Source: Liolophura sinensis (taxonomy: Eukaryota; Mollusca; Polyplacophora; Chitonida; Chitonidae). From it: a stretch of 64,000 nt of DNA. The stretch lies in assembly GCF_032854445.1 (NCBI RefSeq), contig NC_088302.1, positions 10,537,338-10,601,337 on the forward strand. Direction: 5' to 3'. Numbering within the stretch: the first letter of the stretch is position 1; the number at the start of each line of letters is the position of its first letter. The notes below the pieces were generated by a model. The model ran no database searches and was not told the DNA's origin. It was given only the letters and a program-made list of their open reading frames with translations. A program made the translations under genes and the position numbers. This document shows, piece after piece, positions 57,270 through 64,000 of the stretch.

Positions 57270-58690
57270 ACTTCTTCCAGGTGATGGATATGGTTAAAAC
57301 ACATACTAAACGTTTTCACAGTGACAAATCGCCTCATACCACGGATGAATCACAATGGCTTAACACCACTTTGGCAGTATTTCACTCACATTGTGGAGAA
57401 CCCGTTCGTTGTGGTTCAGATGAAGAAAAAAACCTTTTGTGGGTATTTCCACAAGTACAATCCACCTTTTTCAGATGGTGTTTCAGATCAATATGCAATA
57501 TCTTGCAGTTATTTCTGCCAGCACAAATCTCTTGTCAAATCAAGATGGTTAAATCAGCTGTTGGATTGATTGATTGTCACTGACTTAACCATACGATTAT
57601 GGTCTGTTTTATAGGTGGGGGATACCACATTGCCCGCGGTAAAGCACCACGCAGGTTACTGACGAGCCTTTCTATGTGTGACGGACAGACTAGCACACCA
57701 TGTTGTTGACAGACAAGGTCTTCAACAAATGTGACGAACGGAAGTAAGGGTTCAAAATCCCTTGTCCAAGCCCCAAATTGAACATGCACATCATGTGCCT
57801 GATAAAGAGTTGGCCATCTTACTCACTGAGCTAGATCTCGCTCAACCTGCCGACTGTGGTAAGTTTTCCCTGGGTTTTGCCCTGTTTCCACCCACCATAA
57901 TGCTGTTGGCCATCGTATAAGTGAAATATTCTCGAGTACAGCGTAAAACACCAAATACCTCTTGGAGGTATGTGTAAATTACCATTTTTCGGTGATAGAG
58001 ATTGATAAAGCACATCTTTTGGAGGTATTTCCAGACTTACAAGATACCTGTTTCAGGCCACAGATGGATTAACGATCTCTGGGATGCATTTCTAAATCCA
58101 TAATCTTTCACATTTGAAGCCAAAAGGATAAATTAACCTGGATACAGGAAGAGATATTTCTTGATGGAGAAAACTTTTTTTTCAGTATGGAAGGAAATAC
58201 ATTGTGAAAAAATATAAACTACCTCTTGGAGGCATTTCCACAAGGACAAACCACCTTTTCAAGGTGTTACAAATGGATTAACCACCTCTTAGGGCCATTT
58301 AGAGAAGACAAATCACCTGTTCCATGTGGCACAAATGGATTACCCATCTCTTGATCATGGCAGAGTGTGGCCTCTTAGGATCGGTGGACGTTGATTGTTT
58401 ATTTGAATGGAGTTCTTTTTACGACCCCTTCAGGAATATTTCTCTTCTATGACCACGGCGGTGGGAGGGAACCAGGCAGAGCCCAGGTGGAAACCCACAA
58501 GGTTGATTTTACAGGTGGTCTTAAATCACATCTTCCTGGTGTTAACATGGCTAAACCACCTCTTGGAGGTACAGGTATTTAAAAAACACAAACAAATCTC
58601 AGTACTCCTGAATACGCCACTTCTTGGATGTACAAGAAGGACAAACCACTTCTTTCAGCTGTTTTTGCGTGACTGAACCACCCTAATTTG
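57270..58690. repeat. Degenerate tandem repeat family with inserted SINE-A pieces
   Basis: Loosely repeated lines of the form CCACCTCTTGGAGG(C/T)ATTTCCA, ACAAGGACAAACCACCTTTT, CACAAATGGATTAACC recur at about 57395, 57950, 58035, 58225, 58300, 58560 and 58630. Spacing is irregular and divergence is high. A reversed SINE-A tail (57862-57955) and a forward fragment (58395-58500) interrupt it. Its nature is unknown. Confidence 0.6.
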
Positions 58691-60379
58691 GAGGAATATA
58701 TATTTCAATATTGCTAACCCATTACACGCCAATCAAACAGAAATCACAGAGCACATGGATTTAATGAGAAGATGGAGATGAGAATTTGATTAATTTTAAA
58801 TAAATGACACCTTTAAATAAATGAATATACTCAAATAATTAAGACAATCATGAAAATGTTTCCCAAACATTTACTTATGTGACATGACATAAAATTGTAC
58901 ACAATGAAAACATAAAATTTAAACCTAACACATTCATGGTTACAGAAAAGCAAGTCAGGCAAAACATGTGTCATGGTAAAATCACAACAAAGAATCATTA
59001 TTATGATTTTTTTTGGCCAACATTGGACAATATTTCCTAGGTGAATGCAATGGTACCTCTCTCATTATCTCCTGTGCAAGGGGTGTACTTGTCCCCCCCC
59101 CCCCCCTCAACTCAGTAAGTGACAAGCTTGCCAGCAAGAAGTGGTACATTGTAAGTAATCAAGACCTGATCTATCCGCTATCCGGTGAACTCAACACACA
59201 TCTCATTATTTGTTTATTTGTTTCATGCCAAATTCCAGAATACTTCACTTATATAACGTCGGTCAGCGTCATGGTTGGAGGAAACCCTTCAATGTCCGGT
59301 GGAAACATCTCATTGTTTAGGATTATAGAAGTGAGTAGTCCATTTTACTATAGGGTGTAAGACATGGTTGGTCTGTGAGAAGAATGCTGGATCATGGGGA
59401 ATGAAAACCACTCATTAGATTACTGCTTTGCTCTTAGTAAAAATTTGAATGATGCCATCACTCCTATTATCCAATCTGTACCGACATTATATGCAAATGA
59501 AATTTTGTGCACACGAGAATTAAAAACACGATTTAGTTTACCATAAAGAGAGATCCTGGGCCTCTGGAATGTGGTTAATCTTTGTTCGGCAGCACAATTT
59601 AAGGAATGATTAGCTTCAAATACATTCAATGATTTATCTGTCTAGTAGCAAGCCCATAATGAATGCTAATTACATGTGTGAGTCCTAACTTACAAGGTGG
59701 CAGTTTGCAATTGTCAGACTAAGCATTTACAGCATGCCTACAATTTATTTCTATAGTATCAATCAAAGTGAAACTGTAAATTTTTTAAAATCGAAAGACA
59801 GCTATCAAAATAAAATAAGCTTGTAAAAGGCTGTACATTAAACTATATAAAAAAAACAACAATTAAACTCCCTTAATAATAAATGTGCTGACATTTAAAT
59901 CTAAATTTGTTTTGAAAAAGTACAATTATCTGATTATCCCAATTTTCTGCATAAAAGTGACAGAAGGTAATCCAGAATGCAATCTAATCAAGCGCTGGTA
60001 AATTGCCATTATTTATTAATGAACACCTTCATGAAATCATGAAATCTGATACCATGGCAACCACTGATGATACAGGAAGGCTAATAGTTCCGAAATAGAT
60101 TAACAAGACTGGACCTTCAAATTCATTTCTTAAAATGGAAATATAGGCCAAATTTAAGAATTGTAAACGAACACGTAAAAAATTGCGTGCAATTCCATTG
60201 CACATTGAAAGGGGACATAGATACTGGCACACAAATGTTCATGTCTTAACTGCATTGAAGGAAAACTTTCATACAAATATTTGCGTACTATTGGAAGAAT
60301 TTGATGGTGACATAATGCCAATCATTGCTTTAAAATATCCTTATGTACATGCCGATACAAACACTGACTAAATATACTG
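58691..60379. other. Intergenic DNA and probable HACD3 3' UTR
   Basis: A SINE-A tail fragment is at 59200-59290 (ATTCCAGAATACTTCACTTA). A C11-13 run is at about 59091-59106. TTTATT at 60012-60017 reads AATAAA on the minus strand, about 365 bp past the HACD3 stop, and is a candidate poly(A) signal. Confidence 0.45.
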
Positions 60380-63300
60380 CTAGTTTGTTTTCTTGGCTTT
60401 CTTCTTTGGGGATGGATCACTTCTGTACAACCTTTTCTTCCTCTGTCTGTACATGTGATTGAGCAGAAAGTACCCAGCTGAAACATGAACAATTTTCGTA
60501 AAGCTTCCACCAAACTACAACTTGTTGTTATCTCTAAAAATAGTTTTAATGTTCTTTTTCATTCTCTTAATCCCAAAAATACAGACCATAATCCAGTTAT
60601 GATATTCCTGCATCAAAAAATACTTGTCCATTTTCTGGTTAACAGTTAACCACACCTGAACCTGACCATGACAGGCCATAATAATGAAGAACTTCATCAA
60701 ATGTCAGGTTCCACAGCCGGAACATGCAAATACAATGCTCTTGAATTTTAACATTCTATCAACGTTTTTATTGATATTCACCATATTTTGAGGTCGTCAC
60801 TGCGTGTAGACTGATCAATATCATTCCTAATTTTTTTGCTTATCTGTTCACGTTCAAAGGATCAATAGCTAATTATTCACAGCTGCCTCTTTCCAGTCAA
60901 AATTATAGGAAATAAGATGCATGTGAATGAATTTATATTGAAGACATTGAGGAGAATTACTAGTCTGCCCTTGTTATACTCTTACATTGGCAAATTCTGC
61001 TAATGCAAGTTACCTCCCCTGAATAAATCACTCTAACACAAATTCTTATCCTGCCAGAAGCATTCTGATTGGATTTGAAATCATATTGCAGCAATGATAA
61101 AAAAAAAAACAAAGAAAAAAAACAAAAAAAAACAATCGATTTCTTTGAGGCACGTACTGAAGAAATCATGTATTTCATCACAGGTAAAAAATGTTGCTAA
61201 CCCAGTCTTTAAACATTGTATTATATTTTCTTTATTTTGTCAGTGTCTGACTTACAGTTTTCCCTGTGTGTATGTTAAAGCCTGCACTGTAATTCCGTTC
61301 AGTGCTCGAGGCTTTGGTGTTTATAAGTTAAGTGTCATTGTACATAGAGTATACATTCTGGAAATATGCACTGATGTTGTAAACATGTTTACGATCAGAC
61401 CTTCCTGAATTTTCCTTTATGTTAGTCTGTAAATATGAGCGACAGAGTTGTGAAGATCTCAGTCATTCATTCAAGTCCACTTATGAGCAGTCATTTACTT
61501 ACGTCCATTTGAGAGCAGTCATATTTACTGTCATTCACTGTGAAGGATTTTGCTGGGTTTGGAGATATCGGCTTTCAACATTAGTCATTCGTACTCGGGG
61601 AATAAACATTGTCGGTACTCACTGCAGCTTGTCATTTATCCCTTTATCGGACTGTCATCCTCTGAACTTTGGATTCTACATTTACGTGGACTGACTCCCC
61701 TTTGCAAGCTGGAATATTCCATTTGGATTTAGATGCTGTCATCAGTAAAAGACTATATATTTTGTAATTAGTTGTGCTGTTTTGTATGTTATTGTCAGTG
61801 TATTATTTGTTTATTTTGTTCAGATATATGTATTGAACTTATTCCAGCTTCTCTGTGTTTCTTTATTTGATCTTGTGTAAGTCCTGCCGCTGATCTGAGA
61901 GTTAAACAAGCCAGTTGTTCTTTCATCCTCACTCTTCGATAGTGGTGCCCTTACCAAAGTGTTAGGAAAACAGTCTGCTTACGCAGAATCAGAAAGACTG
62001 TTGAGTAGCAGATACCTACCTAGGGCTAGCAGAGCTAGGTGAAGCCTCAAGTAAAATGGGAAACTAAATGGCATGTTGGCAAAGTTTGGAAGGTTGAAAG
62101 AGAACTTCCCTGTGTCTTCATAAAGAGGCATAGCCATAATTATCACTGTTCCTGCAAAAAGACCAATAGACATATATGCCAATCTTAACCAGCACTTGTA
62201 CTAAATTTCATCATCATTGATACAGGCCATTTAATGGCATTTATTATAACACAATATATATGTAGATGTACACACATATCTGGACATATCTGGACACTTA
62301 GCATGGATTCTATTTATTGAAAACTTTAAGCATCACAAGTGTGAGCCAATAAATACAACCCCACTTAAATCCATACACTTTAAATCAAAAGTCAAATGGT
62401 GTTTCCAAGGCATTACAGTATTCTTGAAATCTTGCCTTTAAACAAAGCCGAGCCAAGAATTGACTTTTTTTTTAAAATTAGGTCATTAGATACATGTAAC
62501 ACTTTAGACCTTCTGGTGGTTGAAAGGCAGATAACTACAGTAGGTATCTTGTAGATCTCTTACCTTCCATAAGGAAGCCAATAGGGTACAGAGGGATCCA
62601 AAGACTATACCTTAACCAGGTGATCAGACGAATTTCGAGATTGATGCATTTCAGCATATAGTATGGATACCTGTATCATCAAGGCATAAACAGCCACATA
62701 ATCAGTGATGAACAAAACCACCTAAAGTAGTACTCGAATAATAAGCACAGTCACCATTTCAAAAATCTCCTGAGTTCATGCAGGTTTAGTTGAGAGAAGG
62801 TTGGGGGCTCTCACAAACACTGCTAAGAGACGTGATTTCACGGTAGTTACCGACAGTCATTTACCAGTGTTTATGGCATCCCACACGTTGTCTCGCCTAA
62901 ACTTGCCTGAACTTACAAAACTCCTGCAATGTCGATTGGGTATACCCTAACGCACATAAAATTTTGCCCACACAACTTTTGTGCATTTTTAGAGGCAAAT
63001 AAATGTCAGAAATTATTATATTGGGTGCTGAAACTTACAATTTTCCAGTAGAATATATGTTCCAAGCAAACCTCAAAACACCTTTCTAAAATCATTAGAA
63101 CTCTTAGAATCTGGAAAATGGACAAGTTAGCCATGGGCAAAAATTATGATCATTTAGGGTATGTGCACTTCTGTTCCTAATCTCTACAAATGTTCCCACT
63201 AAGTTTCACATTATAGTACCTTTTTTAGAGAGAGTACTAAAATAAATACTACATGTATGTAACATCAATGTGACTAACAGATTGGATTGATCAAAGTTTA

Positions 63301-64000
63301 CACTTCTATTAGTAAGACGTGTGGGTGTAGGGAACTGGGGAACCAGGAGTAAACCACCAAGTGTTGCCAGGCACCACCATCACGGTTCAAACCTGGAGCC
63401 AAATTAGCCAGAGATTGATTTGAACACAACCCTTTACTGGCCATGGGCCTGTTAGTCACAGCCAGTCAAAGCATTGGCCAGCTGTGTCAGCAAAGGACTC
63501 TCATGGCATTCGTTATGTATTCAATGACTTAATTGGCGTTTTACGCTGCACTCAACAACATTTCACTTCTACAACGGCGGCCAGCATTGTGGGGGAGCAA
63601 ACCAGCATTGGCTGAGGGGGCAACCCACAACCATCCGCATGTTCTAGCATACAAACGGAGATAAAAGTGGACTTGAACTCAAAGTGACCCCACTGGTGAA
63701 AGAGTCTTGGGTCAATGTGTTGAATTAGCGTGCTAACTACCAGACCCTGAATACCTCGGAATAGGTTTGAATCGGACAAATCAAATGAGAGCATAATTTA
63801 TAAAAATTACACCAAAATCGATGTCGTACACCATAAACGTTCAGAAAGTGATTCCAACCAGACAAGAATTCTTGTCTCCAATCTTTAGCAGACTGTGCTG
63901 AAGTGTACTACATGTGACTCACCTAACTATTTCTATAGAACTCCATACCACAAACAAATACCAGATCACAGGTGCATCCTGCAGACGAGGCTCTTGTAGA
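60380..64000 (-). CDS. HACD3: 3-hydroxyacyl-CoA dehydratase, HACD3 type (last four exons; 5' part outside window)
   Basis: Dehydrates 3-hydroxyacyl-CoA to trans-2-enoyl-CoA, the third step of very-long-chain fatty acid elongation, in the ER membrane. Exons: 63923-64000 (cut by the window edge), 62564-62670, 62020-62151 and 60380-60477; all GT-AG and in phase. They encode IWYLFVVWSSIEIVRYPYYM, then ITWLRYSLWIPLYPIGFLME, then AMPLYEDTGKFSFNLPN, then a last hydrophobic helix and a Lys/Arg-rich tail ending KKKAKKTN. The family's catalytic pair is visible as the Tyr of LYPIG and the Glu seven residues later. Segments such as EDTGKFSFNLP fit HACD3 better than HACD1/2 or yeast Phs1. The basic tail suits an ER-resident protein. 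HACD3 normally has an N-terminal CS/p23-like domain, which would lie beyond position 64000. Confidence 0.92.
60478..62019. other. Last intron of HACD3
   Basis: It holds an A-rich tract (61099-61132, A9 and A8 runs split by C or G). No SINE, element or other exon was recognised, and the open frames here have no supporting signals. Confidence 0.55.
62765..63161. mobile_element. Inverted-repeat element M3, copy 2 (reverse)
   Basis: Reverse complement of 46874-47258: shared TGCATTTTTAGAGGCAAATA, GTATACCC, GCCTGAACTTACAAAACTCC and GTAGTTACCGACAGTCATTT, and the end CATTTAGGGTA at 63151-63161. It also contains an internal foldback (GTTCATGCAGGTTTAGTTGAG against CTAAACTTGCCTGAACTTAC). It lies in a HACD3 intron. 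Confidence 0.85.
63525..63748 (-). mobile_element. SINE-A, diverged copy
   Basis: GACTTAATTGGCGTTTTACG, CTGCACTCAACAACATTTCACTT, CGGCGGCCAGCATTGTGG, CAACCATCCGCATG, GGACTTGAACTC (box B complement) and GCGTGCTAACTACCAG in the box A area. Confidence 0.85.

Overview
The window is animal nuclear DNA: AT-rich, gene-sparse, with genes split into many short exons by GT-AG introns, and packed with tRNA-derived SINEs, small inverted-repeat transposons, minisatellites and one Penelope-like retroelement. The two SINE families look like repeats common in molluscs, so a mollusc, or at least a lophotrochozoan, is the best guess. That is an inference from repeat type and protein similarity; no database was searched. 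Most long open frames in this sequence are chance or repeat-driven. Real coding sequence was found by matching splice sites, phases and protein families.

Layout. (1) Positions 1-2046, plus strand: a 14-copy 70-bp minisatellite ends just before the last two exons of a Kelch-repeat protein, which are joined by a probable GC-AG intron. (2) 2047-9882: convergent intergenic DNA with SINE fragments and a 44-bp minisatellite. (3) 9883-54926, minus strand: one whole long-tailed class I myosin (MYO1E/MYO1F type) in 29 coding exons: motor, one IQ motif, TH1, proline/glycine-rich TH2, SH3. Its first coding exon carries only the ATG. The phases of all 29 exons add up to about 1,116 residues, close to the vertebrate proteins, but two neighbouring motor exons (24935-25042 and 25769-25846) carry frame-breaking indels as given. 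Its introns hold most of the repeats, including a 159-bp satellite array (about 2.3 kb), a 60-bp array (about 1.8 kb), and tandem partial copies of one of its own exons. (4) 48430-51178, inside the first myosin intron: a recent Penelope-like element (reverse transcriptase plus GIY-YIG nuclease) built as a 592-bp inverted repeat with a short direct repeat at its edges. (5) 54927-60379: the myosin upstream region and intergenic repeats. (6) 60380-64000, minus strand: the last four exons of an HACD3-type 3-hydroxyacyl-CoA dehydratase, whose start lies beyond the window.

The three host genes have no evident shared pathway: a Kelch protein, an actin motor that links membranes to the cytoskeleton, and an ER fatty-acid elongation enzyme. 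The unusual content is structural: the myosin gene as a repeat nursery, partial duplication of one exon, higher-order satellites, the ATG-only exon, the Penelope palindrome with a hammerhead-like fold, and several inverted-repeat element families that I could not name.
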